Shown here: one piece after another, positions 50,284-62,273 of the stretch
Layout: each line of letters begins with the position of its first letter
Numbering within the stretch: position 1 is the stretch's first letter
Program-made: the position numbers and the translations under genes
The notes under the pieces: model-generated
Database searches by the model: none
Told to the model about the DNA's origin: nothing
Seen by the model: only the letters and a program-made list of their open reading frames with translations
NCBI GenBank assembly: GCA_950295325.1
Contig: OX485805.1
Location: 24,663,501-24,727,500, forward strand
Length of the DNA stretch: 64,000 bases
Reading direction: 5' to 3'
Source of the DNA: Polytrichum commune
Lineage: Eukaryota > Streptophyta > Polytrichopsida > Polytrichales > Polytrichaceae

Positions 50284-53200
50284 ATGAGTCGACATCGCAT
50301 CCGCCCTGCAGGGGAGGCTTCCACGAGCGGTGCTCCAGAAACGGAGGATGATGCTGCGCTGCTATCTACTTTGGGCGTTACTGCGGCTAACCCTGTAGAC
50401 ATTGAACGCACACTCCTGGCCGAGGTGCAAATGCTCTTCCCTCCCTTTGACCCCCATCTGTGCAGAGTTTTGTAACTCTTTTTCGCACTTTCTAGAGTTG
50501 CAGTGAGCAATTCCTATGGTCACTGGACTACGATTCTCTCACCAATTGGCTCTGTAAGTTTTTATTTTTATGTTTATTTTTTTTTGGGGGGGGGGGGGGT
50601 GGGGGGAGACCACATGCACAACTCATTTCACCCATGAAGCTTATATGTTTTTCAAATCCATAATGCCCACTGATAATTGAGAGAAATGCAACCCTCTTAA
50701 CCCCTTCCCGCCCTCAAGAATCATGGAGGGTCAAAGGACTCCAGAGGGTCTTTCTGTGTCTTTCTCAATAGTTGTTGGTGGACTATGAAGATTTATGATA
50801 TATATGGACTTCATATATGAGACGAGCATGCTCATTTCACCCACTATGTTTGATTCAAATTTATATTGTTCACCAATTATTGAGAGAGATGCAACCCTCT
50901 AAACCCTCAAGACTCATTAAGGGTCAAAAGACTTTAGAGGGTCTGTCTGTGTCTGTGTTACTCTAAATGATTGGTGGGAAATGAAGATTTATGATGTACA
51001 TGGACTTCATGTGTGCGATGAGCATGCGATATTGCCCCAAAATGCTTCAAATGCCGATGATTATTGTGAGAATCTTTTTACAGTGACCATAGGTTGGGAT
51101 TTTCACACCAGAGTGGGGGGATATTTTGTTTCTTCTCCTCTGTGCTCTTCAAAGTATGGATACAATTTTGTGGTGGGTTGCATTGCATCATTCTTATTAC
51201 AAGGAGCAACTGTGCTCATCACTCTCAGAAATATCATTTAAGGGTTATCTTCTTCTTTGCGGACCGGTGTATCAGGTTGAAGAGAAGGCTCGGGAAGGTC
51301 GTGTCAGATTGGATGACGAAGATGATGGGGGGGAGGGTGATGATGGTGAGGGTGGCAAAGATGATCCCCATTCGAACTTGCGAAGGCGCTTGCACAAGCA
51401 GGTGGTTGTGCTGGACCGGGAGATCAATGCAGTGGCAGATGGAGTGTATGGGGATGGGAAGCAGATGCTGGAAGAGGAGGAGGAGGAGGTGGTGGTGGAA
51501 GAATCTGTGAAGAAGAGCGCATCGCTGCACCGTGCATTGGCAGATGACAGATTGAGGAGCTTGCTAAGGAAGAGAAGGCAGCTCAAAGAGCAGTTGAAAG
51601 CTTTGGATGTGGAGGATGACAATGCACTGAAAAGTCTAGTTCAGGACATCACTCCTGTGCTGAAAATCAAGAAGGGGAAGAAACAAGAGGAGGAGGAGGT
51701 GATGGTGCCATCAAATTCTGGCAAGGATTTGGGTAGTGTGAATGCGAAGAAAAAAGTTGTGTGCCTTGTAGAAGACAACAATGTCTTTGATGCAGCTCTG
51801 GACTCTGCTGCCACTGGGTTCACGGAAACTGTAAGCATGTGTTTTTTTGTGAATGCATCATTCATGGTTTGCAATTTCATTCATGGGTTGGGTACCCTGT
51901 GATGTGATGCAGAGTCTGTGAATTTGAATTGAGTACAAATGCATTGTTGTAGCAAAAGTTGTGGAGTGTTTTCTTGAAAAAAAATTTTAAAAATTGGCAT
52001 TTGTTTTTCCTGCATCAGGATTTTTGTTTTGTCTTGTCTCTCCTGATTTCCTTGTGTCAATGAAATTGAGGCCTTAGTACACGTGCTATACTATAACTTG
52101 CTTGAGACTCCCATCGCCTCTGGAGATCAGTATGCAATAACTCAAGACAGGGCTTCTTCCATGCAAATTGACTGTTGTGGATGGTTTCTGGTCAAATTGC
52201 TTGCTACCACTTGGCTTCTGCTGCATGTGTGATTTGTTTGCTATTTCTGTCTAGTTTTTGGTTGCTTCCTTTTGATTGCTTTGTATTGAGTATGTAACAC
52301 TGTACGCATTGGATTAACTAGTACTCTTGATTCTTATTTTGTGATTCACTGGTTACCCATTGCTGTTTGCAAGGAAATTGTATCCAAATGTGCTTGGTAG
52401 GGCTGTGTTGCTGATCTTTTATGTTGGTAGAAATTGTGGATTGTGATTATCTGACATTCCTCTTTTATCTTTTCATGGCAGGAACGTGATAGGTTGATTC
52501 GCACAGGTGTAATGACTCCCTTTGATCAGATAAAAGGCTTTGAACGCAAGGTGCAGAGGGTGCCAATGGTTGCACCAAGGGCGGTGGCCAATTATCCAGA
52601 CGAGCTGCTGGCTAAAAAATCTCTCTCAAATCTAACCTCTTCCTTTGCAGCCATTGCCAAGTCAAGACCTACAAGCAAATTGCTGGATGCTTCTGAACTA
52701 CCCAAACAGGAGCCTCCCACTCGCGAGTTTAGACGCCTACAGAGGCCTTTGAAGCTGAGACCTGAACCTGAGCAGGAGGGACAACTGAAGGTTCGTAAGA
52801 AGTTTGTGAGGAAGACAAAGCGACCGCAACCTGAAAAGAAGTGGAGGCGGACGCATGATTCCTCTAGCGATGAGGATAATCAGGAGGATCCTGAGGGGGA
52901 TGGTAAGTCCAAACTGTTTTGTTGTTGACAATATTTTAAAGTGTCCCAATTGAAGGCAAACAAATTTTATGTGTTTGAGACTGGTGATTGATTGGTACCC
53001 ATGAAATCTCCAGATAGCTGGAGTGAGGAGCTAGAGGGCCAGCCAAAGAAAAAACGTGTACGAAAAAGCAGAACCAGTGGTGATGAACATGAGGAAGGCT
53101 TTGCAGAAGAAATTTTAGGTGAGGAGGATGTTGTGCTGGATGGTGGACTCAAGATTCCTGCCACAATCTATGACAAGTTGTTTGATTACCAGAAGACGGG

Positions 53201-56200
53201 GGTGAAGTGGATGTGGGAACTCCATTGTCAAAAGGCTGGGGGCATTATAGGGGATGAAATGGGTTTGGGAAAAACTATCCAGGTGATTGCATTCTTAGCA
53301 GGTTTACATAACAGTGGCTTGTACTTTCCAAGCATTGTCATTTGCCCAGTCACTCTACTTCGTCAATGGAAACGAGAAATACGGACATGGTATCCTGCCT
53401 TTAAAGTGGAGATTCTCCATGACTCTGCTGTTGTCTCACCGCAAAAATCCTCTAAAAAGAAGGCAAAAGCGAAGCATCAAGAGTCGGATGAGGAAGATTC
53501 AGATGAAACCACAGATGGTAGCGAATCCGAGGAAGAGGAAGAGAAAATTGTGGCAGTAAAGAAAGAGGATAGATGGAATGCCTTGATTGCTAGGTCCATC
53601 CAGTCTTCATCAGGCATTCTTCTGACAACATACGAGCAGTTACGCGTAGTCCGAGAAAAGCTGCTTGATGTGAATTGGGGCTATGCAATTCTGGACGAGG
53701 GGCATCGTATTCGAAATCCAGATGCAGGAATAACTTTAGTGTGCAAGCAGCTACAAACAGTTCATCGAATCATCATGACAGGAGCACCCATACAGAACAA
53801 GCTCACAGAACTTTGGTCCCTTTTTGATTTTGTGTTCCCAGGGAAATTGGGTGTGCTCCCTGTGTTTCAGGCTCAGTTTTCTCTGCCCATTGCAATCGGT
53901 GGTTATGCAAATGCAACCCCATTGCAAGTAACGACAGCTTATCGATGTGCTGTGGTTCTTCGTGATTTAATAATGCCCTACTTACTGAGGCGGATGAAGT
54001 CGGATGTGGAAGCACATCTACCAAAGAAAACTGAGCACGTGCTTTTTTGTAGTCTAGTAGATGAACAGCGAGCTGCATATCGTGCTTTTCTGGCGAGCTC
54101 GGAGGTGGAGCAAATTTTTGATGGCAATCGGAATTCATTGTATGGCATTGATATCTTAAGGAAGATTTGTAACCATCCTGACCTACTAGAGAGGGAGTAC
54201 AATTCTGGGCATCCGGATTACGGAAACCCTGAGCGCAGTGGGAAGCTTAAAGTGCTCGCTCAGGTTCTGGATCAGTGGAAAACTCAAGGTCACAAAGTGC
54301 TCCTGTTTACACAGACACAGCAGATGCTGAACATCATTGAGAACCATGTCATTGCAAAAGGTTATGTGTATCGTCGAATGGACGGAAACACACCTGTGAA
54401 GCAGCGGATGTCATTGATCGATGAGTTCAATGAGGGCAACCATGTTTTCATTTTTATATTGACCACAAAAGTGGGAGGTCTTGGAACGAATCTTGTCGGT
54501 GCCAACCGAGTTGTTATCTTTGATCCTGACTGGAATCCTTCTACAGATATGCAGGTAACCAACCTTGGCTGGTCAATCAAGCAATGCTAAATAATTTGCA
54601 TTATTGTTGTCCTCTAGTATGTTTGGCTACAAGGCACAAGATTTCACGACTCCATTTGAATTCCAGAAGTGTTAACCTAGGAAATCATGGTTTAACTGCA
54701 GGCTAGGGAACGGGCCTGGCGGATAGGACAATTAAGGGAAGTGGTTGTGTATAGGCTCATCACTCGAGGTACAATCGAAGAGAAAGTTTATCATCGACAG
54801 ATCTACAAGCATTTCTTAACAAATAAGATATTACGTGACCCACAACAGCGTCGTTTTTTTAAAGCAAGGGACATGCGTGACCTATTCACGCTTCAGGAGG
54901 ATAGCAATATAAAGACCGAAACGTCCACTTTATTTGCAGAAACTGGTGGAGAATTACAGCTGCAAGGAGGGAATCTAGACACTATGGCAGCAGATGAACA
55001 AATAGAAGGCCATAAGGATAAGAAAAGGGACAAGTCACTTGACCCAGAGACATCAAGGCAGAAGGAAAAAGTAGTAGCTCTTGAAGATGGAGAGGGGCAA
55101 GAAGAGGAGTCTCGAATTTTGAAAAGCCTATTTGAATCCAACGGCATTCATGTAAAGATTTTATTCATAACTCCTGTTAGTCTTTTAATGTGTATGGTGT
55201 TCTAGTTGGGTGGGTCACTGGGTGTGTTGTGGGTAAAGGGTTTTGAAAGAAAAATTGAAAATTTAATACCCAGCAGATTATGGTATTGAAAATATTAACA
55301 AAATGTCCAAGAATATATAGGTGATGCCATGGAATATTGCAGTTGTATATGTGCAAATATGAAGCGGGTATCAATACTGGTATTGAAGGAGGTGATATCA
55401 GCCGGGCTGGGTATTTTGTGCTCAACCCTAAACCCTAGACCTAGATATTACCTGGACAATATTGGTTGTTATTCTGAAGCTGTTGTTTCAACTTTCACCA
55501 CTTGGGTTATGCTGACATTGCTTTTATTTTTTGGGGGGCCTGTGGGTTCAGTCAGCTATGGATCATGATGCCATACTCGGAGTGCACGAAACTGAGAAGG
55601 TGAAGATTGATCGAGAGGCAAGCCAAGTGGCGGAGAGAGCAGCCACTGCATTGCAACAATCACGTCGTCTCCGCAGTGCAGAGAGTGTTGCGGTGCCAAC
55701 ATGGACTGGTCGCTCTGGGACTGCCGGTGCTCCTGCGAGTACCCAAAGGAGGTTTGGATCAACCACCAACACACGTCTAATTGCGTCATCTACAATGTCA
55801 CAAAGTCAAGCAAGGACGGGACAAAATGGTGCACACCCTCCTGCCATGGGAAGCATTGGAGGGAGTGCTGCTGGCACAGCGTTCTCATCAGCTGACCTTC
55901 TGGCCAGGGTGCAGGAAAGGAATGCTAGTATATCAGGTAAATGCATGCTCTTCACATCATTAGTCAGAGATATTAATTCCTTTACTTTTTGTTTGCACAA
56001 AGGCTGCATGGTATAAGAAGAGATGACTCCGATATTGCCACTGGTGTGAATTATGGTGACACTTCGTCTTCGAGTTGGTCTAAGTTTATATGTAATCCCA
56101 AAATGGACATCATGAGAATTAGAGTCTCCCCAAAGAACACTGCCCCCTTTTAAAGATGAACACCTTGAACAGCAAGCCCCTAGGTTCCCACATGGATGGT

Positions 56201-56805
56201 TGAAATTATCTGGGTCACCCGGATACCCTCACTATGAATGGGTGGACCATAGGTGGTAGGGTGCACATGAAATCAAGGGCTAGGAAGGTCACCAATCCAA
56301 GTACTATTCCGGTTTTAGGCGGCTCATCTCAGAGTTCCCATGGCTTCTGGTTAAGACCTTGGTTCAAGCCACCCTTGCTGCATTGCATCACATATTCAGA
56401 TGATGGCATTTCCATTGTTGTTGGATTGAAGCTCATTGCCTCAATGTGTATTATTTGTCTCCAGGTGTTGCAAGCAGAAGTACTGAAGTCAGGGTTAGCT
56501 CAAGTAGTGTGATCGCCGAAAGCAGAGTAGAGGTTAGGAGACCATCTAGTGGTTCAGGAAGTAACAGTAAGAGCAGGCAGATTCAATCTGTCCAGCCGGA
56601 AGTCCTGATTCGGCAGTTGTGCACCTTCTTCCAAAAGGAGGGAGGGAGTGTTTCATCTGCTCATGTTGTGGAACACTTCAGAGACCGGGTCTCTAATCAC
56701 GACCTGTCTCTGTTCCGACAACTTCTGAAACGGATAGCAATTTTGGAGAAAAGACCGCATGAATCGAAGTGGGTATTGAAACCTGAATACCAAGAACAGC
56801 AATAA
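50284..56805 (+). CDS. CHR8: CSB/ERCC6-type SWI2/SNF2 ATPase (plant CHR8)
   Basis: Transcription-coupled repair factor that acts on stalled RNA polymerase II in the nucleus, closest to Arabidopsis CHR8 and human CSB/ERCC6. Exons: 50284-50424, 51276-51830, 52482-52902, 53014-54554, 54702-55151, 55552-55936, 56465-56805. All phases agree (3,834 bp, 1,277 aa). Seen: N-terminal '[12 protein letters not shown]' (about 26-37) as in plant orthologues; acidic coiled region; helicase motif I DEMGLGKT (453-460); motif II DEGH (600-603); Lys/acidic linker between them (about 510-555); motif VI with RAWRIGQ (890-896); C-terminal block from '[13 protein letters not shown]' as in plant CHR8. The large fourth exon holds most of the ATPase core. 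Intron 1 (851 bp) has a G-run and direct repeats; intron 6 holds a dispersed repeat. Confidence 0.97.
50640..50990. repeat. Direct repeat in CSB intron 1
   Basis: Two units near 50640-50805 and 50840-51005 share 'ttgagagaaatgcaaccctct', 'gggtcaaa(a/g)gact', 'agagggtct(t/g)tctgtgtct' and 'atgaagatttatgat'. A poly-G run sits upstream at about 50586-50605. It lies wholly within intron 1 and does not touch the splice sites. Confidence 0.7.
56030..56375. repeat. Dispersed repeat RW in CSB intron 6
   Basis: Matches 60240-60575 in the same order: 'gatgactcc(g/a)at(a/g)ttgccac', 'ttggtctaagt', 'atatgtaatcc', 'agaattagag', 'gctaggaaggtcac' and 'gagttcccatgg'. The adjacent 'accttggttcaagccacc' is also shared. 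No ORF of note. Class unknown. Confidence 0.7.
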
Positions 56806-57430
56806 ATAATTCATCTGAGCTCTCTCTCTCTCTCTCTCTAATGTCAAAAATGTGAGTCTGGGTGCATGTCTTGTTCTAGGGACCTGTGCTTAATTAATGT
56901 GGGCTTTGAGGATTACTGGCTGAGTGTAAACCTTTGTACTGATGAATTTGCATAATTTGTGCAAGCCGAAGTTTTGAGGAACTTTGCAGACAAGTAAATA
57001 GTGAGGGTCCGAATGAAAACTTATAGCCCTGGAACCAAATCTCGTATGATAAAGACCATGAAATTAGTGCAAGGTGATAGGCAAATCTAAATTGTCCTGT
57101 AGCCATTTTCCTCACAATATTAGGAGCTTGCATGAATATCTAACTCACTATCATAGTGAAGATAATCTTTCTCATGCATTGATCATATAGCTCCCCCCAA
57201 TTTTGGTGACTATTGAGCCCAAAAATGTTAAACAAGATTTGAGCATGTAGTCCAAGCTCTTTGTAACAATGGTTGGATTGTGTCCGCTCTTAGAGCATGA
57301 CTATACTTTAACCTCATGATGCCAATTTAATGGTCAATTTCAACAAGGTTGGCATTTATTCGTTCTCAATATCGCCAGTTTAGAGGTGTATTTCCCATCC
57401 CAAAGGCTTCGGCCTCTTCAAATATGCAAT
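56806..57430. other. CSB 3' UTR and intergenic sequence
   Basis: An AATAAA at 56802-56807 overlaps the stop codon, followed by a (CT)n tract at about 56818-56838. AT-rich sequence without genes follows. Confidence 0.4.
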
Positions 57431-57469
57431 TATAGAGGGGAGAGTTCCAACTCTATAAAGGAATTGACG

Positions 57470-59105
57470 AACAATCTTTGATGAAATAGAATCTTAGCTT
57501 CAACCTTTTCTCTATAAGATCTTGTGTATGATAAGATGTTGTTCATTTTATCACCAGACCCACAACTTTAAAGTGCTCATACAAAGTGAATGTGTATAGT
57601 ATATAGAGAGACTAGGTACTCTCCTCTAAACTAAGGTTACCCAATTTAACACCCCTTTATGTTGGTGCTCGGTGTACAACATGTGGTCATTTCCTTAACT
57701 AAGAGCCACACCAAACTACACAACACTCAAACAAAGGTGATTATTTAAGATGAGTAATTAGATTTGGCCCACTTATCTCAGTTAACACAATAAAATATTA
57801 TAATTGTCTTAATGGTCTTAAAGGCTTTAAAGGCCTTAATTGTCTGATGCGTCCTTCAAAATAGTTTTAATGCTTGTGGTCTATCCAAGCAATGTGCACA
57901 TAACCTATTAGGTCTCTACCCCAATTCTCCTAGCCTTATCCCTAGTGTTCATACCATTGCTGGAATAGTAATGACTTTTTAAGTACCATTTAGGAATCTA
58001 TAATGAGGATTTCACATTTTTTAATCAAGTAGGGTATGGGTGTTTGATAATACTTGTGTTCTCAATACCATTTGGGTCTATATAACATGTAGGAACCTTC
58101 ATACTAGGTAAAGTCGCCATGATATTAATACGGTTTAGAATGGTATTGACCTAAATAATAACTCGGGTAATACAAAGATTTCTCACACTTGGACATACCC
58201 ACCAATTTTTGGTTCGTATTACAACTTTAATATCCATGGGTAGGTTCTTTCATGCTATTATTGATGTTCATTATCAATACCCATGCATTCACCTATACAT
58301 GGTCCAAGATTAGTTGAAATTGTAGGTAGCATCTTTGATACCATTATCGATGTTGATTATTGATATCAAATTCACCTAAGGTAGGTGGGTCATACACCTA
58401 GATTTGATTGGTATGTGGTCTGATGAGGATCAAAGAGCAAACTTTGTAAAGACACATGTTTAAAAGAGATTGGACTATGTCCTCAGATTTTAATAACTAC
58501 TCTACTCTCAATGATAAACACTATCGGGAGGATCAACAAACATGAAATTTTGGTAATCATAACTAAATCAAGGGAGCTACGATTTTCAATCCGATTTTTG
58601 CAAATATTTCATTGTAGATTTGCTCACACAACATGAGTTTTGTTTTGTAAATCTAATGAATAGAAGTTGGAGAACATGAAAAAGGAACCAAATAACACCC
58701 ACATACCTTATATACTAGTCCAACATTGGTTCATGCCCATCATTGCCCTTGCTCTCATTGGTTGGTCCTCTTCCATTTGTAAATATTCATGAAGCTCTCT
58801 CCTCTAATTATGACCCTTTATGGATCAACCCCCACATATGAGGACTACCATAGAGACATATTCTAAGGGCATGTTCACACGATATACACCAAACACAAAC
58901 ACAAAGGGGTGCTAAATTGGGTACCATTAATTTAGAGGAGAGTAGTCTCATTATATGTCCCACACGTTCACTCTATATGAGCTTCATAAACTGTGGATCC
59001 CACAATCAAAATAATATCCTACAGACACAAGGCTTTACATAGAAATAGCCAAAGCTAAGATTTTATTTGATCAAATATTATGAAGTATTTATAATTGATT
59101 TTCTT
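57470..59105. mobile_element. Element with inverted repeats of about 230 bp
   Basis: About 57470-57708 is the inverted partner of about 58874-59105. Matching blocks include 'ctctcctctaaa(c/t)taa', 'tacccaatttaacaccccttt' and its inverse 'aaaggggtgctaaattgggta', and 'ttggtgtataTcgtgtg'-like inner blocks. The 1.2 kb between them holds RX-like sequence and R1 copy b, but no ORF. It may be one long-TIR element or two inverted insertions. Confidence 0.6.
58380..58722 (+). repeat. Interspersed repeat R1, copy b
   Basis: Shares block order with 70-530: 'gtatgtg(g/c)t', 'gaggatcaaa', 'taactactctac', 'aatcataactaaat' and 'agaagttggagaacatgaaa'. It sits between the inverted repeats of the 57470-59105 element. 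Confidence 0.65.
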
Positions 59106-59214
59106 ATAGAGGAGTTGAAAGCACGGCTGCAATAAACCCAAGTTCTTCCGGCCCGGGACCCGTTGGCTGTAGAATAGCGGTTGGGATTGATGTGTGGTCC
59201 AGTTAGCGGACTAA

Positions 59215-59713
59215 GGGCCACTTCACACACGAGCCAAGAGCCGTGACAATGAAATTATGAGAGCCCAAAAAAAAGTGTCCAAAGGCCATCCCAACACACC
59301 TCCAAATTCATGTAGTGTGGTCACAAACCCTCAAGTGTAGTGTGAAGTCATATGTGATCGGACCCTCAACCAAATGCTATTTCAATAAATTTCTATTCAT
59401 GCAGGTCCTCACATATGATAAAATAGAATAAATCAACGGTTGTGAACATTCGGAAAGCCATGGTCTCCTAGTTTTTTGTTAGGCCTACCTCCAAGAGGTG
59501 GTTTTTGAAAATAGGTCAAATGATCATAAAAAACGATCCATTCAATGCCATGTAGGAATCCATGTAGACTTTACATCCATCTTGCATCCACATATTCCGT
59601 CGGTCCCTCAAGCGTAGCGTGAAGTGAACTTGGACCGGCTCCGCCTTTTCCACCAATGAGAGTGCTTGAAGCGAAATAGACATGGGCTCGCAGTCACGTG
59701 TGTAAAGTGGCGT
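59215..59713 (+). mobile_element. Harbinger-like MITE, copy 4 full length (TSD TAA)
   Basis: The 499-bp copy starts GGGCCACTTCACACACGAGC and ends GTGTGTAAAGTGGCGT, flanked by TAA at 59212-59214 and 59714-59716. It has the same orientation as the copy at 30170, about 29 kb away, and both ends are complete. Confidence 0.88.
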
Positions 59714-59719
59714 TAAACT

Positions 59720-59950
59720 TGGCGTTGTCCCGTTGCCGGGCCCTGTGTTGATAACAGGTGAATATGCTCTAAGCTACTTGCTGAGAAGAATCCGTCTCGG
59801 TGAATTGGAATTGACAGGAAGCGATGTGGGCGATCAATGTCTCCGGCGCTCTTGCATTCCCATCCACACCTTCGCAATTCCCAAATGTAAGTTCAAAATT
59901 GGCGCTGCCGCTTCGGAAATCGAATGTGCAGCATGTGAAATGCGGTGAGA
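59720..59950 (+). other. Unrecognised ORF beside the MITE
   Basis: An open frame of about 75 codons with non-repetitive amino acid composition (Leu/Arg/Cys mix) ends at 59948. A GTAAGT donor-like site lies at 59887. Joining it to nearby open segments gives stops in the combinations I tried. It could be an exon of an unmodelled gene, a gene remnant cut by the MITE, or chance. No family is recognised. Confidence 0.2.
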
Positions 59951-60239
59951 CGCTCACACTGAGGTTGTAGTTAGGGTTAGTGAATTAGTTTGTGCATGTA
60001 GGAACGCTCCAGCCGATTGAATTTGAGGGTGGGGAGGAGACGTGTAATGTGTTTAAGCTTCTGAGTGAGATTGAGATTACTTTTATCATCGCGCGGAGGG
60101 TGAGTGAAGATGGATTGAATCTAGGTCGACTCAAATGTTTGCGGATTCATCAGTTCCGGGGTTAACAGAGAAGGAAAGTGGTGTTGTAGGGTTTTGGAAC
60201 TCGTGTGTTTTTGATGATGTAAGGGGTTGGCAGCAGTTG

Positions 60240-60575
60240 CATGAGAGGATGTCGATGACTCCAATGTTGCCACCACCGGCATGTGAAGCATGGCGTTGCT
60301 TCATCTTCCAGTTGGTCTAAGTCTATATGTAATCCTGAAGTACGCATCTCTAGAATTAGAGGGTCACCGAAGACTACTGCCTCCTTTCACCTTGAACGGG
60401 CGCAGACAAGCTGGTCTGCCCCCTTTATGATTGGTGGAAATGATTGGTGGAAGAGTGCACTGGAAATCGAGTGCTAGGAAGGTCACCCATCCCAGCATGA
60501 TTTCGTCCTTAAGGTTGCTTGACATTGGAGTTCCCATGGGATCCGGGTTTAGGCCTTGGATTAAGCCACCCCTGC
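60240..60575. repeat. Dispersed repeat RW, second copy
   Basis: Second copy of the repeat in CSB intron 6 (56030-56375), in the same orientation and with moderate divergence. It lies about 500 bp upstream of the small Cys/His gene. Confidence 0.7.
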
Positions 60576-60668
60576 AGATTAATTGCTTGAGTGAATTAGA
60601 AGCTAGATTAATTCAAAATTCTAATGTTTGCTTTCCCACATTTTTAAGAATTGACTTCATGAGATGAA

Positions 60669-61060
60669 AAGCTGGGAGAGCGGTGCATACAATCTGAGTG
60701 ACGTGATTTTGGCATGTGATTTTTGGCGTGTGATTTGGTGCTGTGTGTCGAGACACACTTAGACTAATGTTCGTGCAGATCGTAGAATGGTTCAATTGTT
60801 AAGTATCTTAATGCTTCTGAGTGAGCTCGAGAGTTATATAATGTGGATTTGGGCGAGAACGGAGGGTGGAGTGTGTGGACTCTCAAGTACTGGCGACAAT
60901 TTTATAGTTTCTTGGTGACCAAAGCAGGTGTTGTTATATGTGTTAGAGTTTGGAAATTGCAGCGGGAGATGTGACGGGGATGGAATTGTATGAGATTTGT
61001 AAGATGGGAGAGGAGCAGTGCATACAATCTAAGTGGATTTGGACGTGTGATGTGGGATTG
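60669..61060. repeat. Short direct duplication upstream of the Cys/His gene
   Basis: 'gctgggagagcggtgcatac' near 60671 and the related 'gatgggagaggagcagtgca' near 61004 are each followed by 'atacaatct(g/a)a(g)tg' and a 'gtgtgatttg'-type block. The second copy lies directly before the recognised exon, so the duplication may involve the gene's own 5' part. Confidence 0.5.
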
Positions 61061-61069
61061 ATGAAGCAG

Positions 61070-61679
61070 TGGTGAGTGGGCAAGGGGAGCAACAAGTGAA
61101 GCCCGAGCTCAGAACTTGTCGCACGTGTAAAAAAGCTTACAGTCCTCTTGAAAATCACCCACGAGCTTGTCGGTATCACTCTGCGCATTTTGGAGGTCAG
61201 CATTACTCCCTCTCCTTTTTCTCATCAATTTTCTTCATCACCAAACAAGACTTTCACCTACGCGGATGCTGCTGCATTTCTTGCATTAGGATAGTGGCAG
61301 GAGGAATCTACTCTATAACCTTCCGTCTACTGTAGATGAGATGTCTCCGATCATGAGGCTGCGGTATGCAGGACACCATTGTCTGGGATTCATCACCCTG
61401 GATACAATTTTCCTTTGTATAGTTTTGCAGAAAGAATCACGAGAGTGTTAAGGTCACTCTCGATTGACATAGAGAAATCAGGCTGCTGCTATGTTGATGC
61501 ATCCCAATTTTTGTACTTGTGCAGGAGAAACGAAGCGGAAGTTTGAAAGTGTGTACACGGGTGGAACCTTGACTACTGTAGGTGGCGGGGAGATAATAGA
61601 ATACTGGCATTGCTGTGGGGTTAAAGACCCCTTTGATCCTGGTTGTGAAGCAGCCCCACACATATCTTACGATGATTGA
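61070..61679 (+). CDS. Small CHORD-like Cys/His protein, 5' end not located
   Basis: Two exons, 61070-61195 and 61525-61679, join in phase at a Gly codon. The protein shows the spaced pattern C-x2-C...Y...N...CRYH...YWHCCG...DPGC...H, ending in 'SYDD' and a stop. This pattern recalls the zinc-binding CHORD module and a conserved plant protein family of unknown function with the same C terminus. The residues are seen; zinc binding and relation to CHORD are inference. No ATG precedes the open frame, so at least one upstream exon is needed; the likely acceptor is the AG at 61068-61069. The gene converges on the methyltransferase gene, with about 600 bp between stops. Confidence 0.7.
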
Positions 61680-62273
61680 AAGTGTAGATTTTCTTTAAAC
61701 TATTTGAGTTACTGAAGCCTGTACCATAAGTCGTTCATGACGCATTCTACATGATTCTTGAGTGCAGTTTTGAGTGTGTTCTGTTGTCTCCTCCCTTTGA
61801 AATTTCCAAGGAACTGACTAGATTGGCATAACGATCTGCTTTCTGCTGTTGCAAATTGCACATGCAAAAGAATCTGGAGACTTTTAGAGGTTGAACCATG
61901 CAATTCAGTTCCGATGGTAACCAGAAAAATTCGAGCAAAAAGATATTAGGGTGGATATTGTGAGTTAATTCAACTGTGAAAAGGTCGGATCCTATTCGAA
62001 ACCAGAGAAGAAGCTCAGACAGGGGTGTTGCCACATTCTTGATGGACTCACGTTCTGAATTTCTGACACGCTACTGTGAGCAGCAGCAAATAATTGTTCA
62101 TACATGGCAGTCTCCAGATTCTGGAAGACTTTTTGAGAGACAGATTCTTAGCATCTTGAGGCTTTTAGAGCCAAGCAGGACAGTCACACAAGTAGCCAGA
62201 GAGATCAGTATTGATCTATGCAGAAGATGAGAAGACGGAAATCAGAGCTGCTCATTGAGTTTGTTATCCCTTT
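61680..62273. other. Convergent 3' region
   Basis: About 600 bp lies between the stops of two convergent genes and probably holds both 3' UTRs. Short ORFs here show no domain. Confidence 0.4.

Noticed and set aside
51094..51530. Overlapping ORFs opposite or out of frame with CSB exon 2
   Set aside because: They mirror the acidic Glu/Asp/Val-rich CSB coding frame, which matches the plant orthologue.
60135..60320. Start ATG exon for the Cys/His gene at 60135 ending at a GTAAGG donor
   Set aside because: The donor after the DD codons is phase 0, but the best acceptor at 61069 needs phase 1, and the region overlaps a dispersed repeat. The 5' exon is left open.
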